From Natronospira sp. (GTDB lineage: Bacteria > Pseudomonadota > Gammaproteobacteria > Natronospirales > Natronospiraceae), in the NCBI GenBank assembly GCA_003558125.1, contig PWMQ01000072.1:124001-188000 (forward strand): 64,000 nt of DNA, given 5' to 3'. Shown piece by piece: positions 50,757 to 59,937 of this stretch. Every line of letters starts with the position of its first letter. Position 1 is the first letter of the stretch. The notes beneath the pieces were generated by a model, which worked only from the letters and a program-made list of their open reading frames with translations, was not told the DNA's origin and did not search any database. Both the position numbers and the translations under genes were made by a program.

Positions 50757-52193
50757 ATGATGGCTCCCAGCGCCTGTCGTCGGGCATTGAAACTGCTGCT
50801 GGGTCCGCTCGTCTTCGCCATTACCCTGCTATTGCCACCCCCGGCGGTGCTCAGCCAGCCTGCCTGGCTCGTTTGTGGCCTGGCTGCCTGGATGATGATC
50901 TGGTGGATTACGGAAATCCTTCCTCTGGCGGTCACGGCGCTTCTGCCTGTCGTCGTACTGCCGCTCACGGGCACCCTGGCATTGGCTGAAGCAGCCGAAC
51001 CCTACGCCAATCCGGTGGTATTTCTGTTTCTTGGCGGTTTTGTCATTGCTCTGGCAATCCAGTCCAGTGGCCTGCACCGTCGCCTGGCCATGGCGGTGGT
51101 ATCTCTGGGTGGCAGCCGGCCTGATCGGCTAGTGGCAGCAATCATGGCGGCCACGGCGCTGCTGAGCATGTGGATCAGCAATACGGCCGCTACTGCCATT
51201 CTGCTGCCGGTTGCCTTGTCGGTGCTGGCTCTGTCCCAGCAGGATGACGGCCAGACCGTATCGGAGAGACTGGCGCCGGCTTTGCTTATTGGGGTGGCCT
51301 TCGCCGCCAATATCGGCGGCATGGCCACCCTGATCGGCACCCCGCCCAATGCCATCCTTGCCGCCTACCTCGGCGAGCAGCATGACATTCATCTGAGTTT
51401 TGCCGGCTGGATGATGATCGCCCTGCCCATCGCTCTGTTGTTGCTGCTGTTGGCATGGTGGGTATTGGTCCGCATCTGTTTTCCCGTGGGCCGCCAGGAC
51501 CTCAGCGGCCTCGCGGAGCGCTTCGAGCGTCAGCGTCAGGCCCTGGGGCCGTGGACCCCGGCTGAACAAAGAGTTGCCGGGGTGTTCGTCCTGGCGGTGC
51601 TGGCCTGGATGAGCAGGCCCTGGCTGACCACGTGGTTACCCGGACTGGATGACGCCATTGTGGCCCTGGCGGCCGCAGTGCTTCTTTTTGCCATGGGCAG
51701 CGGAGGCAGGGATGCCGAACCCTTGCTGCGCTGGGAAGATACCCGCCAGCTTCCATGGGGGGTGTTGATACTCATTGGTGGGGGTCTGAGTCTGGGGCTT
51801 GCGGTCAAGGAGAGCGGTCTGGCCGATACCGTGGCCCTGGGGCTCGAGGCGGTGGCAGCCCACCCCATGCCGGTGCTGGTGGTCACGGTGGCCGCTGTCG
51901 CCATGCTGGTCAGTCACGTCACGTCGAACACCGCTGCCGCCGCGACTCTGATTCCCATCGCCGCAGCCGTCGCCGTCGGGCAGGGAGAGTCCGCGCTGAT
52001 ACTCGCCATGCCCGTGGCCCTGGCCGCGTCCTGTGCCTTCATGCTCCCAAACGCCACTCCACCCAATGCCATTGTCTTCGGCAGCAATCGCCTGGCGGTG
52101 CCCCAGATGCTGAAAGCAGGGGCTGTACTCAGTCTGCTGATCCTCGCGTTGGTCGCGGGAGGCGGCTTACTTACCAGTTGGCTCGCAGGTTGA
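50757..52193 (+). CDS. SLC13/DASS-family anion:Na+ symporter, second copy
   Basis: A 478-aa membrane transporter and paralogue of the one at 15001-16383. SNT motifs are WISNTAATAILLP and TSNTAAAATLIP; the second-repeat breaks are GTPPNAILA and NATPPNAIVFG. The ATG starts on the base after the dsbB stop. The 3' end overlaps the convergent outer-membrane-like gene by 23 bp. Substrate (dicarboxylate or sulfate-like) is unknown. Confidence 0.9.
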   Translation: MMAPSACRRALKLLLGPLVFAITLLLPPPAVLSQPAWLVCGLAAWMMIWWITEILPLAVTALLPVVVLPLTGTLALAEAAEPYANPVVFLFLGGFVIALAIQSSGLHRRLAMAVVSLGGSRPDRLVAAIMAATALLSMWISNTAATAILLPVALSVLALSQQDDGQTVSERLAPALLIGVAFAANIGGMATLIGTPPNAILAAYLGEQHDIHLSFAGWMMIALPIALLLLLLAWWVLVRICFPVGRQDLSGLAERFERQRQALGPWTPAEQRVAGVFVLAVLAWMSRPWLTTWLPGLDDAIVALAAAVLLFAMGSGGRDAEPLLRWEDTRQLPWGVLILIGGGLSLGLAVKESGLADTVALGLEAVAAHPMPVLVVTVAAVAMLVSHVTSNTAAAATLIPIAAAVAVGQGESALILAMPVALAASCAFMLPNATPPNAIVFGSNRLAVPQMLKAGAVLSLLILALVAGGGLLTSWLAG

Positions 52194-53118
52194 AGAAGAA
52201 ACCGTGGTTCCAGACTGAACCCGACTCACTGGTAGCCACATCGTCCCGTCGGTAAGTATTGTCGAATTCCCCCAGGAGAAAGCCCATCAGTTGCACCTGG
52301 TAACCGAGCGAGAAGGTCATTCGCAGCGAGTCGTTCACATCCATAAGGCCGTAGTACCCCAGGGCGACGCGGGTATAGCCGCCGAGGCCCCTTCTTTCCT
52401 CGGTGATGGGGTCGGTCCCGGTGGCCGCCCTGAGAGCGTCCTCGTTCACGCCCCGGTTATTCAAGGTTTGATAGCCAAGAAAGGTGGTCAGGTCGGAGCC
52501 AAAGCCGGGGTTGCGATAGCCGGTGGCCACCGCCCGCATCCAGTCGTAGTCGATGTAGATGCCAAGGACTTCAAATTCGGTGGCGGTATCGATGAAGCTC
52601 ACCCCGCCGGGAACATCCACATTGAAGCGGCCCTCGGTGGGCAGGGTCCAGTTGCCATAGCCCAGGCCGACCCGGCCTCCATCACGGCGATGCTCCCAGC
52701 GGTATAGGGCGAAGAATTCGTAGTCCTCCTGAAAGCGCTCGGCTTCAGGAGAGATGTCCAGGTCTGCCGATGGCCCGTAGCTGCCACTGATCTGTCCCCG
52801 GTCCATGAACAGGCCCCAATCACCGAAGCCGAGGTAGCCGGCAATGCGGCGATTGCTGTCCTCGGAATCATCCAGATCCAGAAGCAGGCTGGCATAGAAG
52901 TTGTCACCCGCCCGGATACTGAAGTCCAGCAGGTAATGATTGTTGTCGTCGAATTCCAGGCCATCCACCCATTCGCGTTCATGGTTTTCCCAGTTCACCT
53001 GGCGAAAGCCCATGCCGCTATGGGTGGTGGGAATATTGCGAGTGCTGGCCAGGCTATCCAATGCGAACAGGCAGGCAAGGCAGCCGCCCAGGGCCGCGAG
53101 ACAGTTGGTTTTTTTCAT
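52171..53118 (-). CDS. Probable outer-membrane beta-barrel protein
   Basis: 315 aa. The signal peptide MKKTNCLAALGGCLACLFALDSLAS is followed by alternating-polarity strands rich in aromatic residues (YLLDFSIRAGDNFYASLLLDLDD, FFALYRWEHRRDGGRVGLGYGNWTL, GYTRVALGYYGLMDV). It ends in tryptophan (FFFNLRANW), as many outer-membrane proteins do. Family not identified (it resembles YfaZ-type small barrels only in layout). I use ATG 53118; the frame is open to 53157. Its end overlaps the convergent transporter gene. Confidence 0.65.
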   Translation of the reverse strand: MKKTNCLAALGGCLACLFALDSLASTRNIPTTHSGMGFRQVNWENHEREWVDGLEFDDNNHYLLDFSIRAGDNFYASLLLDLDDSEDSNRRIAGYLGFGDWGLFMDRGQISGSYGPSADLDISPEAERFQEDYEFFALYRWEHRRDGGRVGLGYGNWTLPTEGRFNVDVPGGVSFIDTATEFEVLGIYIDYDWMRAVATGYRNPGFGSDLTTFLGYQTLNNRGVNEDALRAATGTDPITEERRGLGGYTRVALGYYGLMDVNDSLRMTFSLGYQVQLMGFLLGEFDNTYRRDDVATSESGSVWNHGFFFNLRANW

Positions 53119-53316
53119 GAGTTCTTCTGATCCGGTGGAGCATCCCTGCGGATTCATCCGCTTGGTTTCTTAATTTACGGCTCTGATGACCCCGTGTAAC
53201 AGCCGGCCTCCCGCACGGCTCAGCCACTGAGATCCCACTTTGATACAGATTAAGTGGGTGGCGTGCATTCGTCCAGGTGGCATTTTTCCCAAATCAAGCG
53301 ATATTTGCTGCCCGAG

Positions 53317-54150
53317 TTAGCCGGCTCGTTCAAAGCCCTGCTGAGCCAGATAATCCGCCAGGGCTGCCCGCAGCCGCTGTTCCCGGTTGCCGGTATATCG
53401 AGCTGCCTGCTCATGCCACCATTCCAGGTGGATATAGGCAATCCGCACCGGTATGCGCTCCAGGCCCAGGATGTGCGAGATCATGGTCCGTTTGCGACCG
53501 GCATTGGCCTTTAGCAGGGTTCCATCTCGACCAATGGCCACATTCAGCTCATCCGGGCCCTTGTCGAGGCGAAAGCCTTCCTCTGTCAGGATGCGGAACA
53601 GATCCAGCAGCTCTTCCAGCCAGGCCAAGACCCGAGCTTCCGTATCGAGGAAGTAGCCCTTGTTCATGATGCGTCGCGGGTCACCGCGCTCGATGCGGGC
53701 CATCAGGGATTGGTAGGCCTCACTCTGTCTGAGGTCTTCCCGGTTGTGCCAGATATCCGCCATCATCTGGTAGCGGTCGTGATCCTCGATGCGGGGCGGG
53801 TCCAGATCCCAATCGCCGGTCCAGAAGAACCGCCTTCGGGTGGCGCCGTTGCCGAAGCGGACCCAATGCTGCAGGCTGCGGGGCGGTACCCAGACCAGGG
53901 TCTGGTCCCCCACATGGGCAAGGGCGCAGCGACGGCTTAATTGCCGATCTCCCGGCACCCCCAGATGACACCACCCCAACCAGGCGAGGTGGCCCAACGG
54001 TGCCCGTACCATGCGGTACCAGCCTTCCTTGATGCCCCGCGTCAGGCCGTGGCGAAACAAATGGAGTTTGAAGCCCAGCCTGGCCAGGCGACCGTTTGCC
54101 GATTCTTCCCGCAAGACGCCCCCGAAATCCGGTTGTACGAAGGGGCGCAA
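53317..54150 (-). CDS. Unknown protein with ParB/sulfiredoxin-like segment
   Basis: 277 aa from a TTG at 54150 with no clear ribosome site, so the start is uncertain. Residues about 200-245 (DELNVAIGRDGTLLKANAGRKR, then HILGLERIPVRI) have the order of ParB-like nucleotide-binding domains (I-x-R-D-G, G-x-K-R, I-P-V). The first part is basic (RLGFKLHLFRHGLTRGIKEGWYRM) and rich in tryptophan. Similar proteins are found next to surface-polysaccharide genes in other bacteria (general recollection). Function not assigned. Confidence 0.5.
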   Translation of the reverse strand: MRPFVQPDFGGVLREESANGRLARLGFKLHLFRHGLTRGIKEGWYRMVRAPLGHLAWLGWCHLGVPGDRQLSRRCALAHVGDQTLVWVPPRSLQHWVRFGNGATRRRFFWTGDWDLDPPRIEDHDRYQMMADIWHNREDLRQSEAYQSLMARIERGDPRRIMNKGYFLDTEARVLAWLEELLDLFRILTEEGFRLDKGPDELNVAIGRDGTLLKANAGRKRTMISHILGLERIPVRIAYIHLEWWHEQAARYTGNREQRLRAALADYLAQQGFERAG

Positions 54151-54180
54151 TTATTGGCGATCCGGGGACGGCTGTCGAGG

Positions 54181-54210
54181 GCCCGGCACCGGGAAGGACC
54201 GGTGCCGGGC
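54181..54210. terminator. Perfect GC-rich hairpin after pirin gene
   Basis: GCCCGGCACCGG (54181-54192) pairs with CCGGTGCCGGGC (54199-54210) over a 6-nt loop, 8 bp past the pirin stop. No T-tract; probably an RNA 3'-end structure. Confidence 0.5.
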
Positions 54211-54218
54211 TGTCTGCG

Positions 54219-55097
54219 TCAAGTCCGTTCCGTGGGTGGCATGGTGCCGAAACGGCCGCTGCGGAAATCCTCAAAGGTCTGCTGAATCTCTTCCTGAGTG
54301 TTCATTACAAAGGGGCCGTAGCCGGCGATGGGCTCGTCGATCGGCTCGCCCCCCAGTACCAGCAGCACCGCATCGTCATTGGCCTCCAGCAGTAGGCCCT
54401 CGCCGTCGGTGCCCAGCACGGTGACCTGATCGGGGCGCGTGATCGCCTCGCCATTGACCTGGATCGTGCCCTTGAGTGAAACCACAAGGCCGGTCCAGCC
54501 ATCCGGCAGGGGCAGGCGAGTGCTGGCGTCCTTGTTCAGGCGGACATCCCAGACGTGCATGGGCGTGAAGGTATCCGCCGGACCCTGCTTGCCTTCGTAT
54601 TCCCCCGCGATCACGCGCAGGCTGCCGGCACCATCCGGTAGCGATTGCACCGGGATATCGTCGTTGCTCAGGGTCTGGTAACCGGGATCGGTCATCTTGT
54701 CCCTGGCCGGCAGATTGACCCAGAGCTGGACCATCTCCAGTTCGCCCCCTTGGGCGGTAAAGGCCCGGGAGTGAAATTCCTGGTGCAGGATGCCGCCACC
54801 GGCGGTCATCCATTGCACATCGCCCGGGCCGATCTTGCCACCCGCGCCGGTGGAGTCCAGGTGTTCCACCTCGCCCGAATACACAATGGTCACCGTTTCG
54901 ATGCCGCGATGCGGGTGTTCACCGACGCCACGAGGCGTTTCGGCGGCATCGAAATCCATCGGCCCGGCATGGTCCAGCAGCAGGAAGGGACTGATGTGTT
55001 TGCCGTGTCGGTCATAGGAAAACAGTGAGCGCACCGGGAAACCATCACCGACCCAGTGCCGGGGTGGGGCATTGTAAGTGGCGAGAACCTTCTTCAT
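54219..55097 (-). CDS. Pirin-family cupin protein (first copy)
   Basis: 292 aa, a bicupin. The metal site is in GVGEHPHRGIETVTIVYSG plus MTAGGGILHQEFHS. The pirin fold is completed by the C-terminal cupin (GPFVMNTQEEIQQTFEDFRSG). Some members are quercetin dioxygenases and others regulators; which applies here is unknown. ATG 55097 has GGAGGA upstream. Divergent from the LysR gene, which probably controls it. Confidence 0.9.
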   Translation of the reverse strand: MKKVLATYNAPPRHWVGDGFPVRSLFSYDRHGKHISPFLLLDHAGPMDFDAAETPRGVGEHPHRGIETVTIVYSGEVEHLDSTGAGGKIGPGDVQWMTAGGGILHQEFHSRAFTAQGGELEMVQLWVNLPARDKMTDPGYQTLSNDDIPVQSLPDGAGSLRVIAGEYEGKQGPADTFTPMHVWDVRLNKDASTRLPLPDGWTGLVVSLKGTIQVNGEAITRPDQVTVLGTDGEGLLLEANDDAVLLVLGGEPIDEPIAGYGPFVMNTQEEIQQTFEDFRSGRFGTMPPTERT

Positions 55098-55184
55098 GTC
55101 ATCCTCCTGATGGATTGTCTGTACGGTTGCAGACAGTGTGGTACTGAGACGCTGACATGAGTAGGGGGCAAAATCTGTACTCAG

Positions 55185-55202
55185 CGTTCCAGATATGGAA
55201 CG
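55185..55202. promoter_or_regulatory. Candidate LysR operator between pirin and lysR genes
   Basis: CGTTCCA GATA TGGAACG is a perfect 7-bp inverted repeat with a 4-nt centre, ending 9 bp before the regulator start. It fits a T-N11-A type LysR site. A second imperfect repeat, GTCTG-N8-CAGAC, lies at about 55116-55133. Confidence 0.6.
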
Positions 55203-55211
55203 ATAGCCGCC

Positions 55212-56117
55212 ATGCAGGACTTAAACGACCTCTATTACTTCGCCCAGGTGGTGGAACATGGCGGCTTTGCCCCCGCCGCGCGGGCGCTCGGAGAGCCCAA
55301 ATCCAAGCTCAGCCGCCGCGTGTCGGCACTGGAGGCTCGCTTGGGTGTGCGTCTGCTCCAGCGCTCGACACGCCATGTCACCGTTACCGAGATTGGCCGT
55401 GTCTATTATGGCCACTGCAAGGCTATGCTGGTTCAGGCCGAATCCGCCCAGGAGGCCATCGACTCCAGTCGCGCCGAACCCTGTGGCGTGGTTCGCATGA
55501 GTTGCCCCATTGCCCTGCTGGATGCCCGTGTCGGTCCCATGCTGGCTGAATTCATGAGCAATAACCCGAGGGTGGTGGTTAACGTCGATGCCACCAATCG
55601 CCGGGTGGATCTGATCGAAGAGGGCCTGGATCTGGCCGTGCGGGTGCGCCCGCCACCGCTGGAAGACAGCGACCTGGCCCTGCGTCGACTTGCCGACCGT
55701 GGTCAGTGCCTGTTGGCCAGCCCTGAATTGGTGGCCCGCCATGGCGAGCCGCAAAGCCCCAGCGACCTGGCCGACTATCCCAGTCTGGCCCTCGGTCTGT
55801 CCCGGGACCGTCATGTCTGGCAGCTTCAGGGGCCGGGAGGCGAGGCCGTCCGCGTTCAGCACCGGCCCCGACTGGTCACCCAGAGCATGCCCGCCCTGCG
55901 TGCCGCCGCCGAGGCGGGGCAGGGTGTGGTGCAGCTTCCCCGCATGATGGTGACCGAATCACTGGCCGAGAATCGTTTGCGCAGTCTGCTGCCTGATTGG
56001 GCCCCGCCGCGGGAGATCGTGCATGTGGTCTTTCCATCCCGGCGCGGCCTGCTCCCGGCCGTCCGCGCCCTGATTGATCACCTGGCCGCGGGATTCGCGG
56101 CGCTGGAAGAGGATTGA
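55212..56117 (+). CDS. LysR-family regulator
   Basis: 301 aa. The N-terminal winged HTH is DLYYFAQVVEHGGFAPAARAL then KLSRRVSALEARLGVRLLQRSTR. A periplasmic-binding-fold effector domain fills the rest, with VDATNRRVDLIEEGLDLAVRV. This class often adjoins pirin or quinone-reductase genes and senses electrophiles; the effector here is unknown. It is divergent from the pirin gene. Confidence 0.92.
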   Translation: MQDLNDLYYFAQVVEHGGFAPAARALGEPKSKLSRRVSALEARLGVRLLQRSTRHVTVTEIGRVYYGHCKAMLVQAESAQEAIDSSRAEPCGVVRMSCPIALLDARVGPMLAEFMSNNPRVVVNVDATNRRVDLIEEGLDLAVRVRPPPLEDSDLALRRLADRGQCLLASPELVARHGEPQSPSDLADYPSLALGLSRDRHVWQLQGPGGEAVRVQHRPRLVTQSMPALRAAAEAGQGVVQLPRMMVTESLAENRLRSLLPDWAPPREIVHVVFPSRRGLLPAVRALIDHLAAGFAALEED

Positions 56118-56144
56118 AATCACAGTGATCCCCAGGAGTCCGAC

Positions 56145-57047
56145 ATGATCGTCACCCGACGTATTTCACTTAGCAAGCTATTGCGCTTCACCTGGCCCAG
56201 GTTTTTGATCCTGGCCTTTTTCACCCTGCTTGCCTGCCTGATTATGGACTATCTTGAGCGGGATCTACTGCAGGCCCTGTCCTACGCCGCCGGTTTTCTT
56301 GGGACGGCATTGGCCTTTCTGATCGGCTTTCGCAACAACGCCGACTACGGGCGATGGTGGGAGGGGCATCAGATCTGGTCGCGGCTCAAGTACAACTCGC
56401 GCAGTTTCGCCCTGCTCGTGCAGGGGCTGATTCCCGATGGGGAAGGGATCAACGGCATCCGTCGGCAACTCATTCATCGTCAGGCGGCTTTCGCCTGGTG
56501 GCTCAATCATTTCCTCCGCCGTCGCCAGCCGGGTAGCGAGATGGAGCCGCTATTGTCCCCGCAGGAGCGGAGAAAGGTCAGCGCCAGTCAGCATCCCCCA
56601 TTGGCACTGCTGAGACTTCAGGGGCAGACCATTCATGAGCTGGCCGAGTCCGGCAGGCTGGATGCCTACCGCCATGTTCGATTTACTGAATTGCTGCAGG
56701 CATTCAATGAAGCGCTGGGTAGCAGTGAGCGGCTGAAAAAGACCCCCTTTCCAATGCAGTACAGCTGGTTCATGAGCTATACCTTGATACTTTTCCTGCT
56801 GGTATTGCCCCTGAGCCTGGCCGGACACCTGGGCTACTGGTCCATCCCCTTTGCCCTGCTGATCGGATATGCCTATATCATGCTGGAATACGTGGGACGA
56901 CATATCGAAAACCCTTTCGAAAACGAGGTCAACGACGTCCCCCTTGACTACATTGCCCGCACCATCGAAATCGACCTGCGCGAGATGCTGGGCGAAACCG
57001 AACTGCCGGCACCCGTCAAGCCCAAGGGCCTGGGCTATCTTTTCTGA
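56145..57047 (+). CDS. Bestrophin-family membrane protein
   Basis: 300 aa. RFP-TM/bestrophin family (E. coli YneE). Signature segments are FLIGFRNNADYGRWWEGHQIWSRL, ASQHPPLALLR, FPMQYSWFMSYTLIL, and YVGRHIENPFENEVNDVPLD, the last an acidic/Ca-clasp-like motif. Prokaryotic members form pentameric ion channels. ATG 56145 follows AGGAG. 27 bp after the lysR gene on the same strand. Confidence 0.9.
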   Translation: MIVTRRISLSKLLRFTWPRFLILAFFTLLACLIMDYLERDLLQALSYAAGFLGTALAFLIGFRNNADYGRWWEGHQIWSRLKYNSRSFALLVQGLIPDGEGINGIRRQLIHRQAAFAWWLNHFLRRRQPGSEMEPLLSPQERRKVSASQHPPLALLRLQGQTIHELAESGRLDAYRHVRFTELLQAFNEALGSSERLKKTPFPMQYSWFMSYTLILFLLVLPLSLAGHLGYWSIPFALLIGYAYIMLEYVGRHIENPFENEVNDVPLDYIARTIEIDLREMLGETELPAPVKPKGLGYLF

Positions 57048-57136
57048 TAGGTGCTTCTAGCTTGATGGCCAGGTCTTTCTGCGAAAGCCGGGCGTCTGCA
57101 TTACTGTTTAGCATTTGAACAAAAGTGGGATCAGAA

Positions 57137-57823
57137 ATGAGAAAGATGATGACCGGGGCGGCCCTGATGTTTGCAGGGAGCACCTTTGCTGAAGTATTGC
57201 CGGAGCAGACTGCGACTGCCCGGGATTTTGTCCCGGGCGATTACCATGTGGTTGGGGCAGTGCAGGGCGATCTGAATCAGAACCAACGAGACGACTGGGT
57301 CTTTCTTGTCAGCCGGAACGACGAGGGCGAATCCGGGGGTAAGGATCAAGGCCGGACGGGCACTGGTGAGAGCGATGGACTGCTTGTCGTCTTCAATGAG
57401 GAGGACGGATATCGCCATGTGCTCTCGAACCTCGACTGCCTTGCTTCCGATAGTGAGGAAGGTGGGGTCTATTTCGCGCCGGAGCCGGATGTCAGTATCG
57501 ACCGTGGTAATCTGTATATTCATTTCCGTCACGGCCGATACGGTCATTGGACCTACAATTTCCGCTATCAGGGGGACGACTTTGAACTGATTGGCTACGA
57601 CAGCACGCAGCAACGGGGACCGGTTGTGGAGCGCTCCGTCAGCATCAATCTGCTGACCAAAAGAATGTTGATCAGGGAAAACATCAATCACGATGCCGAG
57701 GGCGGAGACGAGGAATTCGAAGAGACCTGGAAAGAGTTCGCGCTCCCCCAGCCAATCAGACTCGGCGAAATCGGGAGTTTTGAGGCGCTTGATGTGAAAG
57801 CGCACATGAAACTGCTCGATTAG
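57137..57823 (+). CDS. Periplasmic protein of unknown function
   Basis: 228 aa. A signal peptide ends STFAEVLP. The mature part has VQGDLNQNQRDDWVFLVSRND, an FG-GAP/integrin-type Asp-rich loop seen in repeat proteins (GDLNQNQRDD), then acidic segments. No family given with certainty. I use ATG 57137; ATG 57125 is in frame. The C-terminus overlaps the MFS gene stop by 4 bp. Confidence 0.6.
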   Translation: MRKMMTGAALMFAGSTFAEVLPEQTATARDFVPGDYHVVGAVQGDLNQNQRDDWVFLVSRNDEGESGGKDQGRTGTGESDGLLVVFNEEDGYRHVLSNLDCLASDSEEGGVYFAPEPDVSIDRGNLYIHFRHGRYGHWTYNFRYQGDDFELIGYDSTQQRGPVVERSVSINLLTKRMLIRENINHDAEGGDEEFEETWKEFALPQPIRLGEIGSFEALDVKAHMKLLD

Positions 57824-59286
57824 CGCTCTATATCGGGTGTCCCGGTTTCCTTCCTGGGCCTGGCACCGATGCCCAGCGTGAAGAGCAGGGCGATCACCGT
57901 GGAGGCGGCGGCCAGCAAGAAAGTATCGGAATAGGGTATGGCACTGGCCGCCGCGGTGTACAGTGGGTTCAGGGCGGCGGTGGCGACCTCCTGCCGGTGG
58001 GACAGGAAGGCACCCACTGTGGAAGCGCCCAGACCCGCCCCCATGAAAAAGAAGAGCTGATAGATGCCCGAGCCGATGCCGGCGATTTCCCGGGTCAGGG
58101 CAAAGGAGGCTGCATTGGCATTGGGGGACATGACGCCGGCATAGCCAATCCCCATGACCAGCAAGCCAAAGGCGATGACCGGTGGGGGGCTGTCGGTCTG
58201 GATGGAGAGGAAAAGCAGCCCCATCAACACCAGAGCCAGACTCCCCTGCAGTACCCGCCTCGGGCCGATACGGTCGGACAGTCGCCCGGCCATTCTTGAG
58301 AACAGGAAGATGGCCAGGGCACTGGGGGCTAGCACCATGCCCGCCCCCAGGGGACTCAGTTCGTGCTGCTCGATCATGAGCAGGGGGATCAGGAACAGGC
58401 CGCCGCCCAGAAAGGCCGCCTGAGCGAAAACGGCCACCCCGCAGGCCGAGAGATAGGTCCGGTTACGGAACAGCGCCGGTGGGGCGAAGGGGGTGGCCGA
58501 ATGACGGATATGAATGGCGAAGCCGAGCGCGGCCGCGATTGCCACGATCAGCGGGCCCCAGGTTCGGGGAGAGTCGGGCCCGGCCTGCTGCAAGCCGGTG
58601 ACGGCAAGGAAAAGCGCGGCGGCGCTGAGCGAAATCAGCAAGGCGCCCATCAGGCCGAAATGCCGTAATCCACCCTTTGCCCGGTCAGCCGCTGCGGTGT
58701 CCGGCATCCGCAGCCAGGTGGCGGTGGCCAGGAGGATCAAGAGCATGAGGGTGCCGAGAAACAGCCAGGGCCAGCCGCCCAGGCTGACGACCACGCCGCC
58801 CACGATGGGCCCGGTGGCCGCACCGATGCCCACACTGGAGATGACTGTACCGAAGGCCTGGCCACGCTCGCCGGGGGGGAAGAGGCGGGTGACGGAGCCC
58901 AGAGCCAGGGCCGGTATGGCGGCCGCGCCGGCTGCCTGCATCACCCGCCCGGCCACCAGCCAGGCAAAACTCGGCGCCAGGGCGCCCATCAGCGAGCCCG
59001 CGGCGAATACCAGCAGGGCCACCAGAAAGGTCTTGCGCAGACTGATGAAATCCGAGATTCGCCCGTAGAGTGCCGTACCCACGGCAAAGACCAGGGCATA
59101 GGCGGTGATGATCCATCCGGCCGCGCTGGCCGAGACCGCCAGATCGGCCCGGATACGCGGGATGGCGACGTTGATCATGCTGTTGTTGAGCACGCTGACA
59201 AATACCGCCAGCGCCATGATCGCCAGCAGCACCTGTCCGCTACTCCGGCTCACGCCCGAGTCGCGAGTCTGTGGATCAACGCTCAT
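57820..59286 (-). CDS. MFS transporter (DHA2/14-helix type)
   Basis: 488 aa. Motif A is LYGRISDFISLRKT, the motif C-like segment is GIGAATGPIVGGVVV, and 14 predicted helices fit the DHA2 drug:H+ antiporters. N-terminal NNSMINVAIPRIRADL is typical of this group. Export of drugs or metabolites; substrate unknown. ATG 59286. It is convergent with the periplasmic protein gene. Confidence 0.9.
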   Translation of the reverse strand: MSVDPQTRDSGVSRSSGQVLLAIMALAVFVSVLNNSMINVAIPRIRADLAVSASAAGWIITAYALVFAVGTALYGRISDFISLRKTFLVALLVFAAGSLMGALAPSFAWLVAGRVMQAAGAAAIPALALGSVTRLFPPGERGQAFGTVISSVGIGAATGPIVGGVVVSLGGWPWLFLGTLMLLILLATATWLRMPDTAAADRAKGGLRHFGLMGALLISLSAAALFLAVTGLQQAGPDSPRTWGPLIVAIAAALGFAIHIRHSATPFAPPALFRNRTYLSACGVAVFAQAAFLGGGLFLIPLLMIEQHELSPLGAGMVLAPSALAIFLFSRMAGRLSDRIGPRRVLQGSLALVLMGLLFLSIQTDSPPPVIAFGLLVMGIGYAGVMSPNANAASFALTREIAGIGSGIYQLFFFMGAGLGASTVGAFLSHRQEVATAALNPLYTAAASAIPYSDTFLLAAASTVIALLFTLGIGARPRKETGTPDIER

Positions 59287-59468
59287 AATGAATCCAGCTT
59301 AAAGGGGTGGGGACCTGGGGGTCCCATCAAGCGTGACGAGTGTCCCGAGGGATGGCATTCGTCCTGAGCGGAAACTGTATCAGGCCGCCCCGGCTGGTGA
59401 AAGCCGGCACAGTCATTTGCGATGCAATACGGAACTGCGCAATGATGCAGCCTCATGAGGGAGTCGCA

Positions 59469-59927
59469 ATGACAATGAATATATGGGTGGATGCCGACGC
59501 CTGCCCCGGTGTGATCAAGGAGATTCTCTTTCGGGCCGCGGAGCGGGCACAGGTGATGGTAACGCTGGTGGCCAATCAGCCCGTGCGGGTGCCGAAATCC
59601 CGTTTTATTCGCATGCGCCAGGTCAGCTCGGGCTTCGATGTCGCCGATGACGAGATTGTCCGGCAGGTGTCGGCCGGAGATCTGGTGGTCACGGCGGATA
59701 TTCCCCTGGCGGCGGAGGTCATCGACGAGGGCGCGGTGGCGCTCAGCCCGCGGGGAGAGCTCTATACCACGGCCAATATCCGCGCCCGGCTCAACATGCG
59801 GGACTTTCTCGACACCATGCGCTCAAGTGGTGTGGACACCGGTGGGCCACCGGCCCTCAGTCAGGCTGATCGCAAGGCCTTCGCCGGCCACCTGGACCGT
59901 ATTCTGGCGCAGCACAAAGGGGCGTGA
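59469..59927 (+). CDS. DUF188 (YaiI/YqxD) protein
   Basis: 152 aa with the family N-terminus [22 protein letters not shown], the NQPVRVPKS segment, [14 protein letters not shown] and [19 protein letters not shown]. It resembles PIN-type metal-dependent nuclease folds (acidic residues at DADAC and TADIPLA), but no activity is established. GAGGGAG 5 nt before ATG 59469; the frame is open from 59340 but with no better site. Convergent with dapE. Confidence 0.9.
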   Translation: MTMNIWVDADACPGVIKEILFRAAERAQVMVTLVANQPVRVPKSRFIRMRQVSSGFDVADDEIVRQVSAGDLVVTADIPLAAEVIDEGAVALSPRGELYTTANIRARLNMRDFLDTMRSSGVDTGGPPALSQADRKAFAGHLDRILAQHKGA

Positions 59928-59937
59928 CGGCCGGTCC

